64,000 nucleotides of DNA from an uncultured Clostridia bacterium (lineage in GTDB: Bacteria; Bacillota; Clostridia; Christensenellales; Borkfalkiaceae): assembly GCA_944372525.1 (NCBI GenBank), contig CALVZL010000023.1:39031-103030 (forward strand), read 5' to 3'. The stretch's first letter is position 1. Every line of letters starts with the position of its first letter. Below are positions 53,443 to 62,107 of this stretch, piece after piece. A model generated the notes under the pieces. That model saw nothing but the letters and a program-made list of their open reading frames with translations, was not told the origin of the DNA and did no database searches. Position numbers and translations under genes: made by a program.

Positions 53443-54762
53443 TCAGAACGGAAGGCGCATCTTGCCTTTGCCGCCTTTCATCTGTTTCATCAGTTGTTTT
53501 GTCTGTTCGTATTGTTTGAGCAATTGGTTGACTTCCTGTACGCTCGTCCCCGATCCCGCCGCGATCCGCTTCTTGCGGCGGCTTTCGATGATCTGAGGAT
53601 TCTCCCGTTCGGCGGGCGTCATGGAGAGAATGATCGCCTTCACCCGTTCGATGTGCTTCTCGTTTACCGCATCGTCGTCGATCTTAAATTTCCCCGCGCC
53701 GGGGAGCATGCTCATGAGAGCGCTTGCCCCGCCCATCTTCTTGAGTGCCTCAAATTGCGCCAGATAATCGGAGAGAGTAAAGGAATTTTCGCGCATCTTG
53801 CGCTCCATTTCCTTTGCCTGCTGCTCGGAGATGGCGTCCTGCGCCTTTTCGATCAGCGACAGTACATCCCCCATGCCGAGAATGCGCGATGCCATGCGAT
53901 CGGGATAAAAGGGCTCCAGATCGCCGAGCTTTTCTCCCACGCCTACAAATTTGATGGGTTTGCCCGTCACCGCCTTGATGGAAAGGCAGGCGCCGCCGCG
54001 CGTATCGCCGTCCAATTTGGTGAGAATGATCCCCGTGATCGCAAGTCGATTGTTGAAGGTCTCCGCAACGTTGACGGCATCCTGTCCCGTCATCGCGTCT
54101 ACTGTGAGCAGGATCTCCGTGACGTTGACCTCTTTTTTGATCTCTTCCAGCTCCTGCATGAGCTTTTCGTCGATGTGCAGCCGACCCGCGGTATCGATCA
54201 CAACGGTGTCGTACCCCATCCGCTTCGCATAGTCGACGGCCTGTTTCGCCGTCTTGGAGGGCGTCTGCGTCCCTTTTTCGAACACTTCCGCTCCCGCCTT
54301 TCCTCCGACCACTTTGAGCTGATCGATCGCCGCGGGGCGATAGATGTCGCACGCGACAAGCAACGGCTTCTTGCCTTGTTTTTTGAGATAACAGGCAAGT
54401 TTTCCGCAAAGCGTCGTCTTGCCTGCCCCCTGCAATCCGCACATCATGATGACGGTCGGAGGATTCGGCGCGACTTCAAGTTTCGCATTCCCCGAGCCCA
54501 TGAGCGCGATCAGTTCTTCGTTGACGATCTTGATGACCTGCTGCGCAGGATTGAGCGACTGCAGAACTTCCTGCCCCACCGCCTTTTCGGAGACGGCGGC
54601 AATAAACTGCTTTGCGACACGAAGATTGACGTCGGCTTCCAGCAATGCGACGCGCACCTCCCGCATCGCCGTGCGGATCTCCAGCTCGGTAAGTCTGCCG
54701 CGCTTGGTGAGTTTGGAAAAGATATGATTGAGCCGTTCGGACAACGAACCGAATAACGCCAT
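53443..54762 (-). CDS. ffh: Signal recognition particle protein Ffh
   Basis: GTPase subunit of SRP that targets membrane proteins co-translationally. The 439-aa protein has G1 GLQGAGKTT (about 107-115), DTAGRLHID, TKLDGDTRGG, and a Met-rich M domain (about 310-435) with LSLSMTPAER-type signal-sequence groove residues. It ends in GKGKMRLPF. SD AGAGGAG. It lies 18 bp after ylxM. Confidence 0.97.
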   Translation of the reverse strand: MALFGSLSERLNHIFSKLTKRGRLTELEIRTAMREVRVALLEADVNLRVAKQFIAAVSEKAVGQEVLQSLNPAQQVIKIVNEELIALMGSGNAKLEVAPNPPTVIMMCGLQGAGKTTLCGKLACYLKKQGKKPLLVACDIYRPAAIDQLKVVGGKAGAEVFEKGTQTPSKTAKQAVDYAKRMGYDTVVIDTAGRLHIDEKLMQELEEIKKEVNVTEILLTVDAMTGQDAVNVAETFNNRLAITGIILTKLDGDTRGGACLSIKAVTGKPIKFVGVGEKLGDLEPFYPDRMASRILGMGDVLSLIEKAQDAISEQQAKEMERKMRENSFTLSDYLAQFEALKKMGGASALMSMLPGAGKFKIDDDAVNEKHIERVKAIILSMTPAERENPQIIESRRKKRIAAGSGTSVQEVNQLLKQYEQTKQLMKQMKGGKGKMRLPF

Positions 54763-54780
54763 TCTGTTTTCTCCTCTGAT

Positions 54781-55179
54781 TTATAACAGAATCTTCCTGT
54801 TTGCTTCAACCGCCTTTTTTGCCTCTTCGGAAAAATCGCTCTGCAGGATCTCCTCCAGCGAATCGAGCTGCTCCTTTGCCTGCGGAAGCTGTTCTTTGAG
54901 CGTTTCGAGCTGCCGTACAAGCCGCTCCTTCAAAAAAAACCGTTCGAGCAAAAGTTCATCGATCGCATGGCACAGCTGCAATTTTTCTTCGTATTCCTCC
55001 AGCTGATGCCTGCACGTCTTGAGGCAATCGGAGACGCTTTGCCGCGAAACCCCTTTCTGCTCCGCAATCTCCCCCAGAGAAAGATCGCAGTTGAAATACA
55101 GATCGGCGATCTCCTGCTGATGCTCGGTGAGCAGAGGATGATAGATGTCCCAAAGCCGTAAAAAATGCCGATCGATCAT
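54781..55179 (-). CDS. ylxM: YlxM-type helix-turn-helix protein
   Basis: 132 aa. N-terminal sigma-70 region-4-like HTH (about 14-60: LLTEHQQEIADLYFNCDLSLGEIAEQKGVSRQSVSDCLKTCRHQLEEYE), then a long coiled-coil tail (65-130). YlxM almost always precedes ffh in Firmicutes and is proposed to assist the SRP pathway. Its HTH and the palindromes at its own promoter invite an autoregulatory role (inference). SD CCGGAGGCGG. Confidence 0.93.
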   Translation of the reverse strand: MIDRHFLRLWDIYHPLLTEHQQEIADLYFNCDLSLGEIAEQKGVSRQSVSDCLKTCRHQLEEYEEKLQLCHAIDELLLERFFLKERLVRQLETLKEQLPQAKEQLDSLEEILQSDFSEEAKKAVEANRKILL

Positions 55180-55195
55180 GCCGCCTCCGGATTTC

Positions 55196-55273
55196 GCCTG
55201 TCAAGGCTTTTTGCTTGACAGGCGAATTATAACGTAAAAAAAAATGCTTGTCAAGCATTTTTGCCTGACAAGC
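55196..55273 (-). promoter_or_regulatory. ylxM-ffh promoter flanked by two 28-bp palindromes
   Basis: TTGACA (55249-55254), 17 bp, TATAAT (55226-55231). One palindrome (55246-55273, half-sites GCTTGTCAGG / CTTGACAAGC) contains the -35. The other (55196-55223, GCCTGTCAAG / CTTGACAGGC) covers the start site and leader just before the SD. Centres are 50 bp apart. Confidence 0.75.
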
Positions 55274-55288
55274 AAAATTTTTTCTCCG

Positions 55289-55790
55289 TCATGCATCATT
55301 GGCGAGCACCGCCATCAGACGCATCGCCAAAAAAAAGGAATCCGCCATCACGCCGAACATGTTGCGGCGGTCGAGCAGATAGAACATCATCGACATCGGA
55401 GTCATCAAAACAGCGCCGTGCCCACCGCCGCGTTGAGTACGCCGAACAGATAAAACAGTAACGCAATATACTCGCATCCCAAAAATATGAGAGCGACTGT
55501 GATGAACGGAGAAGAGAGCGCGGGCTTTTCGTCACGGCTGATGAGAAATCCCATCGGAATTATCGTGACCACCAGAAAAATCGACGCCAACGAGTCATAC
55601 AGAGGACAGAGACAGCACTTCAAATACCCTGCGGAACCCGCAGGAACAAAGAAACGAATGATCTCCGGCAAAACGGCAACCGCAAGAAAAATCAGCGCAG
55701 TATTCGCTGCCGATACTGTAATTTTTGTAAAAGGGCGCGCGTTAGCAAATCGGTTTTTTGTCTTCCGATTTTTATCCTATTGATAGTATC
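55289..55790 (-). pseudogene. Degraded small membrane protein gene
   Basis: Hydrophobic reading frames suggest a membrane protein of roughly 150 residues. Segments TALIFLAVAVLPEIIRFFV, LASIFLVVTIIPMGFLI, FITVALIFLGCEYIALLFYLF and MTPMSMMFYLLD...FFLAMRLMAVL lie in different frames. The main frame (55405 to about 55780) has no ATG and ends in a TGA that overlaps the ATG of the next frame by one base. The natural start after AAGGGGGG near ftsY is out of frame. At least one frameshift is likely; overlapping tiny genes are the alternative. Confidence 0.5.
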
Positions 55791-55795
55791 CCCCC

Positions 55796-56692
55796 TTAAA
55801 AAAATCCTTCCACAAATTGTTCCGCATCGAAGGGAACAAGATCGTCGATTTTTTCGCCGACTCCCGCAAACACGACGGGAATTCCCAATTCGCCGCAAAG
55901 AGAAAAAACAAACCCTCCCTTTGCCGTGCCGTCCAATTTGGTAAGAACGATTCCGTCCAGATCCACTGCTTCGTCGAAGACGCGCGCCTGCGCAACGGCA
56001 TTCTGTCCCGTTGTGGCGTCGAGCACGAGCAATTTGAGAAACTGTGCCTGCGGATACTCTCTCGAGACAACGCGATCCATTTTCTTCAGCTCGTTCATGA
56101 GATTCTCTTTGACGTGCAGCCGCCCCGCGGTATCGACGAGCACGACGTCCGTTCCGCGCGCCCGCGCGGAAGTGAGCGCATCGAAGATGACCGCCGCGGG
56201 ATCGCTCCCCTCCTCATGTCGGATCACCCGCACCTTTGCGCGATCCGCCCAAACGGAAAGCTGATCCCCCGCCGCCGCGCGGAAAGTATCCGCCGCCGCC
56301 AGCAAGACGCTCTTGCCCTGCGAGACAAAATACTGCGCGACTTTTCCGATCGTCGTCGTCTTCCCGACCCCGTTTACTCCCACGAACATGATGACGCAGG
56401 GATATGAGATCGGAGGGATTTCCGCTTCATTGAGCGTATCTTCCAAGATATCTTTGAGCAGATCGGTGACGTACTGTTCGTCTTTCACCCGATTGCCGAT
56501 CGCCTCTTCCCGCACCTGTCCGACCACCTCTTCCGCAGTCGTCACAGAGACGTCGGAAGAGATGAGGATCTCTTCCAGTTCGTCGTAAAACTCATCGCCG
56601 AGCTTGTTTTTTGCAAACAGCAGACGCATTTTTTCGGAAACGCCCGCCTTGGTTTTTTTCAGTGCGTCTCTGATTTTTCCGAACAGTCCCAT
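55796..56692 (-). CDS. ftsY: Signal recognition particle receptor FtsY
   Basis: A 298-aa SRP receptor GTPase. Short N domain (no long acidic A domain, as in many Firmicutes), G1 FVGVNGVGKTTTIGK (about 103-117), DTAGRLHVKENLMNEL, TKLDGTAKGG, and the end GVGEKIDDLVPFDAEQFVEGFF. It follows smc by 36 bp (SD GGAGGGG). With ffh in the next operon, the SRP genes are nearly complete; the 4.5S RNA gene was not seen. Confidence 0.97.
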   Translation of the reverse strand: MGLFGKIRDALKKTKAGVSEKMRLLFAKNKLGDEFYDELEEILISSDVSVTTAEEVVGQVREEAIGNRVKDEQYVTDLLKDILEDTLNEAEIPPISYPCVIMFVGVNGVGKTTTIGKVAQYFVSQGKSVLLAAADTFRAAAGDQLSVWADRAKVRVIRHEEGSDPAAVIFDALTSARARGTDVVLVDTAGRLHVKENLMNELKKMDRVVSREYPQAQFLKLLVLDATTGQNAVAQARVFDEAVDLDGIVLTKLDGTAKGGFVFSLCGELGIPVVFAGVGEKIDDLVPFDAEQFVEGFF

Positions 56693-56728
56693 GGATCTCC
56701 CCTCCCCGCATCGGCACGGAATGCCGTT

Positions 56729-59700
56729 TCAGGCGATGATCGTATCTCCGCCGAGTTTTTCTTCCACCTCGGACAATTTCACCGAAACGATCTTGCTCAC
56801 GCCCTTTTCCTCCATCGTCACGCCGAAGAGGATGTCTGCATAATTCATCGTCGGCTTTCTGTGCGTGATGACGATGAACTGCGTTTCATTTGAAAACTTT
56901 TTCAGATAACGGGCAAAGCGGTCGACGTTGGACTCGTCGAGCGCCGCCTCGATTTCATCAAGAATACAAAACGGCATGGGGCGGGAGCGAAGGATCGCAA
57001 AGAGAATGGCGATTGCCGTAAATGCCCGTTCTCCGCCCGAGAGCAGAGAAATCTTGGTGAGTTTCTTGCCCGGAGGACATGCCACAATGTCGATCCCCGC
57101 GTTCAACGGGTCGTCGCAATCGGTGTAATCGAGCTGCATCTCCGCCTTTCCGCCGCCGAACAGCTCCTTGAAGATCTGCGAGAAGTTTTTATTGATCTCC
57201 CGGAATCCCTCGTCGAACTGCTTCTGCATCTGTTCCTTTAAATCTCCCAGCACGGTGGAGAGATCGGCGATCCCCTTTTCAAGATCCTGCTTCTGCGTCT
57301 GCATCTCGCTGTAACGCACAAAGAGATTGTCGTAATCCTCTTCCGCGTTCTGATTGACGGGACCGAGCGCGGAGATCTTGCGTTTGAGACTGCCGATGTT
57401 GGCGGCAGACTGCGACAGATCGTAATGTTCGTCCCGCAGGGACTGCGCGGTCTCGTAAGTCAGGCCGTACGCCTCGTCGATGCGCTGTTTCATGTTTTCC
57501 AGCGAGACTTCCATGCGGGAGATCTCCAGTTCCGCGGCATGACGGCGGTCAAGCGCCGTCTGCCGTTCGGCAAGAAGCGTTCTCTGCCGCTCGGCGCGCA
57601 CCTCCTGCTGTTCGCTCTTTTCCCGTTTTTTCGTCTCCGTCTCTGCGATCTGACTGCGAAGCCCCTCGACGGCACTGCGCTCCTCTTCGGTGAGCGCCAC
57701 CTTCTCCGCCTCCTCTTTCAGCTGCCTGAGAACGTTCTGCAGCCGAAGCGTCTCTGCGCGCGCATTCGAGGTCTTTTCCAACAACTCCTCCCGCTCCGCA
57801 CGCAGGCGGGTCTGTTCCTCTTCGTTTGCGGAATAGGCAGACGAAATCTCCGCGCTCTCCACGCGCAACCCGGAAAGCTCTGCGCTCTGTCTGTCGCGCT
57901 CGGCCTTGAGTGCAGACGCCTGCTCCTGCCGCATCGCGGTCTCCGCCGCCGCCTCGGCGCGGATCTTGTTGAGGACGCCCTCGTTTTCGGCAAAGGTAAG
58001 CGCCGCGCTCTCGAGATCGTCCGCCCGTTTTTCGAGTTTTTCAAGCAACGCGCCGTACTCCGCCAGATCATGTTCGGCATTTGCCACCAGATCGGAGAGC
58101 GCGAGCTCTTTCTGAGAAAGCGCCGCAAAGGACGCCGTCTGTTCCTGCACTCTGACGCGGAAGGCGTCGTACTCCGCCTCCGTCTCCCTGTGCAGCCGTT
58201 CGCTCTCTTCGATGGCAAGACGGAGCTTCTCCGCCGCCGCCCGTTTCTTTGCGATCGCCTCTTCGCATTCCTGGATATGCCGCTCCCCCGCAAGCAGATT
58301 TCCGCTCTCCCTGCGCTTGGATCCGCCCGTCATCGCGCCGCTCGTAGCGATGATGTCGCCGTCCAGCGTCACGATGCGGAACATCCGCGGATATTTTTTT
58401 GCGACGGCGGTCGCGTTTGCGATCGTATCGCAGATGAGGGTATTGCCGAGCAGATTTCCGATGACGTTTTCGTAATAGCGGTCGTAGCGCACGAGATCTT
58501 CCGCCAGCCCGATCGCCCCCCGCTCGGAGAGCGCCCTGCGGATCTCTCCCATGCTCGGACGCGCGCGCATCCCGTCGACGGGCAAAAACGTCACAATGCC
58601 GCTGCCCGTCTTCTTTAAGTATTCGATCAGAAACCGCGCGTCGTCCGACGTCGCCGTCACGAGATTCTGCATCGCGCCGCCGAACGCCGTCTCGATCGCC
58701 ACCTCATATTTTTGTTCCGTGCGTACGATATCTGCGATTGCGCCCTTGATTTTAGAGCCGATCTCCGCATTTTTTTTGGCAAGGATCTGCAGATTGCGGA
58801 CGGAATCGCGATAACCGTCGAATCGGTTTTTGAGATTTCTGTAAAACTCTAAATTGTTGGTATAATTGGCGATGGAGGTATTGCAGTCGACCAGCTCCTG
58901 CGAGAGCTGTTGACCCGCCCGCGCATAATCGCGCAGATTTTCCTGCAGTTCCTCTTCGCGCGCGGGTTTCCCGTCCAGAAACGCCTCGACGTCTGCCTTT
59001 TCGCCGCGGCATGCGGCAAGGCGCTCGGAAAACTCCTTCCTGCGCGCTTCCGCTTTCTCCATCGCCTCGCGCACTTCCCCAATTCGTTCGGTAACTGCCG
59101 TTTTCTGCGCCGAAAGGCTGCCCGCCCCCGCACGCACGTCGGCAAGGTTTTCCACCGAACTGAGTTCGCTCGCCCGCGTCTTGGAGGACAGTTCCTCATA
59201 ATGCGCGAGCTGTTCGTCCGACGCGCGGACCTGTTCGGCAAGCGCCGTGCACCGCCTTTCGACCTCTGCCGCCCGCGCGACGAACTGCCGTCCTTTTTCC
59301 TCGTCCCGCAGGAGCGTCTCTCCGATCGCCGTTATGCGCTCCGTCGCCTCCCGAATGCCTGCGGAAACGCTCTCCATCTCTCTGCGGCAGGTCGAGATCT
59401 TCTCGCCCACGAGTTTCGCCTCTCCGCTCTTGTGCTCCAGCCCCACTTCAAACCCGCGCAGCTCTTCGTTCATCTCCCGCAGGTGCTCGTCGAAGGAGGC
59501 AATGGCTTCCCGCGCCAGGCGCTCTTCTTCCTCGATGACGGACAGCTCTTCCTCGATCTTCACGATCCGCCCCGAAGCCGTCTCGATGCGCGTTCGCTGG
59601 GATCGCGTCTCCTCGGCAAAGCTGTCGCAGCGGTTGAGATAGGTATTGACTTCCTCATATTTGAGCTGCTCGGAGAAAAGACGGAACTTCCTTGCGGTCT

Positions 59701-60328
59701 CTGCCTGTTTTTCCAGCGGCTTGAGCTGTTTTTCCGCTTCGTCCATGCGCTGTGCATAGATGACGAGATTGTCGTTCGCGCTCTCGAGCTTGCGCTCGAT
59801 CTCGCCCTTCTGTTCCTTGAAGCGCATGACACCCGTCGCCTCTTCGAAGATGGCGCGCCGATCCTCCGGCTTGGCGTTCATGATCTGTTCGACTTTTCCC
59901 TGCCCGATGATGGAATACCCTTCTCTGCCGATTCCCACGCCGTGCAAAAGAGAAACGATGTCCTTGCGCCGGCAGGTCTGCTTGTTGAGCAGATATTCGC
60001 TCTCACCGGAACGATACAGTCGACGCGTGACGGCGACCTCTTCGTAATCGATGTCGAACATGCGATTGGAATTGTCAAAGATGAGCGTCACCTCACAGAA
60101 AGAGAGCGCACGGCGGGTCTGCGTGCCGTTAAAGATGACATCCTGCATACTGGAACCGCGCAGGGTCTTGGCAGACTGTTCTCCCAACACCCAGCGGACC
60201 GCATCTGCCACGTTGCTCTTTCCGCACCCGTTCGGCCCCACGATACAAGTGACGCCGTCCTCAAATTTGACGAAAGTCTTATCGGCAAACGATTTGAAAC
60301 CGACAAGCTGGATCTCTTTAAAATTCAA
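56729..60328 (-). CDS. smc: Chromosome partition protein SMC
   Basis: A 1199-aa condensin ATPase. N-terminal head has Walker A GPNGCGKSN (31-39), followed by a long coiled coil, the hinge domain (about 510-640, with GSGIVTFLPVDGM and DGDIIATSGAMTGGS), a second coiled coil, and a C-terminal head with signature LLSGGERAFTAIA and Walker B FCILDEIEAALDE. The start is a TTG at 60328 that overlaps the rnc stop (TTGA); MNFKEIQLVGFKSF is the family N-terminus. ScpA/ScpB are not in the window. Confidence 0.96.
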   Translation of the reverse strand: MNFKEIQLVGFKSFADKTFVKFEDGVTCIVGPNGCGKSNVADAVRWVLGEQSAKTLRGSSMQDVIFNGTQTRRALSFCEVTLIFDNSNRMFDIDYEEVAVTRRLYRSGESEYLLNKQTCRRKDIVSLLHGVGIGREGYSIIGQGKVEQIMNAKPEDRRAIFEEATGVMRFKEQKGEIERKLESANDNLVIYAQRMDEAEKQLKPLEKQAETARKFRLFSEQLKYEEVNTYLNRCDSFAEETRSQRTRIETASGRIVKIEEELSVIEEEERLAREAIASFDEHLREMNEELRGFEVGLEHKSGEAKLVGEKISTCRREMESVSAGIREATERITAIGETLLRDEEKGRQFVARAAEVERRCTALAEQVRASDEQLAHYEELSSKTRASELSSVENLADVRAGAGSLSAQKTAVTERIGEVREAMEKAEARRKEFSERLAACRGEKADVEAFLDGKPAREEELQENLRDYARAGQQLSQELVDCNTSIANYTNNLEFYRNLKNRFDGYRDSVRNLQILAKKNAEIGSKIKGAIADIVRTEQKYEVAIETAFGGAMQNLVTATSDDARFLIEYLKKTGSGIVTFLPVDGMRARPSMGEIRRALSERGAIGLAEDLVRYDRYYENVIGNLLGNTLICDTIANATAVAKKYPRMFRIVTLDGDIIATSGAMTGGSKRRESGNLLAGERHIQECEEAIAKKRAAAEKLRLAIEESERLHRETEAEYDAFRVRVQEQTASFAALSQKELALSDLVANAEHDLAEYGALLEKLEKRADDLESAALTFAENEGVLNKIRAEAAAETAMRQEQASALKAERDRQSAELSGLRVESAEISSAYSANEEEQTRLRAEREELLEKTSNARAETLRLQNVLRQLKEEAEKVALTEEERSAVEGLRSQIAETETKKREKSEQQEVRAERQRTLLAERQTALDRRHAAELEISRMEVSLENMKQRIDEAYGLTYETAQSLRDEHYDLSQSAANIGSLKRKISALGPVNQNAEEDYDNLFVRYSEMQTQKQDLEKGIADLSTVLGDLKEQMQKQFDEGFREINKNFSQIFKELFGGGKAEMQLDYTDCDDPLNAGIDIVACPPGKKLTKISLLSGGERAFTAIAILFAILRSRPMPFCILDEIEAALDESNVDRFARYLKKFSNETQFIVITHRKPTMNYADILFGVTMEEKGVSKIVSVKLSEVEEKLGGDTIIA

Positions 60329-60984
60329 TGTTTCTGCCTCGTTGATAAAATTTGATAGAGTTCTTTCGCCGCCGCGGTCTCCGCCGCCTTCTTGCTTTCG
60401 CCTCTGCCGCACGCCTCCTCTCCGAGTGCGCGCACCAGACAGCAATAGCCCCCGTCCTCTTCCCTGACGGAATAGTCGGGAATGTGCTTGGTCCGCTCCT
60501 GCACATATTCCTGCAACAGCGTCTTATAATTGCGGTCTGTCGTAACTTCGAGGAACCGATGAAGAAAGTCCCGAACCGGTTCGATGCCGCCGTCCAGATA
60601 GATCCCACCGACGACTGCCTCGAAAAGATTGGACGCTGTTTTCCCCCCCACGTTATGTTCGCTTCCCATATAGCGCAGAAACCGCTTGATCCCCGCGCGT
60701 TCTGCCGCCTGTTCGAGCGCTGCCTGCGAGACAAGTTTCTGACGATATTCGGTGAGCGCGCCCTCGTCTGCCGAGCTGCGGAGATAGAGTTCCTCCGTCA
60801 CGCAAAATTCAAGCACCGCGTCGCCCAAAAACTCCAAACGTTCGTTGTTTTCGCCGCCAAAGAGATTCGTATACGATTTATGCGTAAAGCAGGCGGAGAG
60901 AAGCTGCTTGTCCCGAAAGACATAGCCGATCGCCGCTTCCGCTTTTTCTCCCGCAAAGGGGATCGGTTCCTGTCCTTTACGCAT
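60325..60984 (-). CDS. rnc: Ribonuclease III
   Basis: Cleaves double-stranded RNA in rRNA and mRNA processing. The 219-aa protein has the nuclease signature ERLEFLGDAVLEF (48-60), a second acidic region with FEAVVGGIYLDGG, and a C-terminal dsRNA-binding domain (about 150-215, ending GESKKAAETAAAKELYQIL). Overlaps plsX by 8 nt and smc by 4 nt. Confidence 0.97.
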   Translation of the reverse strand: MRKGQEPIPFAGEKAEAAIGYVFRDKQLLSACFTHKSYTNLFGGENNERLEFLGDAVLEFCVTEELYLRSSADEGALTEYRQKLVSQAALEQAAERAGIKRFLRYMGSEHNVGGKTASNLFEAVVGGIYLDGGIEPVRDFLHRFLEVTTDRNYKTLLQEYVQERTKHIPDYSVREEDGGYCCLVRALGEEACGRGESKKAAETAAAKELYQILSTRQKH

Positions 60985-62002
60985 CCTGCTCTCCGAACGT
61001 CATTTCTCCGAGCATCTGCTCGATCGTCTCGATGAGATGATTGGAATAGGCGTCGACCGCCTGAAGCACGGAAGGACGGATCGCATTGGCTTTGGAAGAG
61101 CCGTGCGATTTCACGACTACTTTCTTGAGCCCCAAAAAGACCGAACCGCCGAGCTTTGCGTAATCCAGCATGGAAGCAAGTTTCCCAATCTGCTTTCTGG
61201 CGCACAGATAGGCGATTTTGGAAGCAAAATTCTTTTTGAATTCCTCTTTGAGGATTCGGGAGACCGTCTTTCCGCAGCCTTCGACAGACTTGAGCGCAAT
61301 GTTTCCCGAGAACCCGTCCGAAACCGCAACGTCGATGTCGCCGTACATGATGTCGCGGCCCTCGACATTGCCCGCAAATTCGATCCCTTTCATCTCCTTG
61401 AGAAGCTTGTACGCCTCCTGATGGAGCGTGTCGCCCTTGTGCTCCTCCGTTCCGTTGCTGAGCAACCCCACCCGCGGGCGTTCCATGCCGAACGCCGCCT
61501 TGCCGTAGGCGCTCGCCATCACCGCAAACTGCGCGAGATATGCGGGCTTGCATTCTGCGTTGGCGCCGCAATCGCACAGAAGCGTCCTGCCGCCGCGGAC
61601 GTTGGGGATCCCCGGACAGAGCGCGGGGCGAAGCACTCCCTTGATCCGCCCGATGAGCATGATCCCTCCCGTGAGCACCGCTCCCGTAGAACCTGCGGAG
61701 ACAACGCCTCCCACATCGTCCCGCTCCCGCAGCATCCGCATGCCGACGACGAGCGAACTGTCCTTCTTCGCGCGGATCGCATGCGTGGGAACGTCATCGT
61801 TCGTTATCACTTCCGAACAATGTACCAATTCCACGCGTGACGCATCATAATTGTATTTTTTGAGCTCGGGCGCAACGATCGATTCGTCTCCCGTCAGAAT
61901 GAGCTGAAAATTATCCCGTTCCGCGAGCGCTTCCAGCGCTCCTTTCACGATTTCGCCGGGCGCGTTGTCGCCGCCCATTGCATCTACGACAATTTTGATC
62001 AT
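60977..62002 (-). CDS. plsX: Phosphate acyltransferase PlsX
   Basis: Makes acyl-phosphate from acyl-ACP, feeding PlsY and then phosphatidic acid synthesis. The 341-aa protein has VDAMGGDNAP (6-15), GSTGAVLTGG, and a C-terminal SVFLGLKKVVVKSHGSS. I chose the ATG at 62002 (SD GGGAG, 6 bp). It directly precedes rnc; fab genes and acpP, often inserted here in other bacteria, are missing. Confidence 0.96.
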   Translation of the reverse strand: MIKIVVDAMGGDNAPGEIVKGALEALAERDNFQLILTGDESIVAPELKKYNYDASRVELVHCSEVITNDDVPTHAIRAKKDSSLVVGMRMLRERDDVGGVVSAGSTGAVLTGGIMLIGRIKGVLRPALCPGIPNVRGGRTLLCDCGANAECKPAYLAQFAVMASAYGKAAFGMERPRVGLLSNGTEEHKGDTLHQEAYKLLKEMKGIEFAGNVEGRDIMYGDIDVAVSDGFSGNIALKSVEGCGKTVSRILKEEFKKNFASKIAYLCARKQIGKLASMLDYAKLGGSVFLGLKKVVVKSHGSSKANAIRPSVLQAVDAYSNHLIETIEQMLGEMTFGEQDA

Positions 62003-62039
62003 GTGATTCTCCCTGTCCTTCCCTTCTCTCATCGCCAAC

Positions 62040-62068
62040 ATTATATCATTTTTTTCTGCAGATGACAA
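62040..62068 (-). promoter_or_regulatory. Promoter of plsX-rnc-smc-ftsY
   Basis: TTGTCA (62063-62068), 17 bp, TATAAT (62040-62045), leftward. Confidence 0.8.
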
Positions 62069-62107
62069 CAATTTCCCGCGTATTCGCACAAATCCCTCTT
62101 CCGTCCA

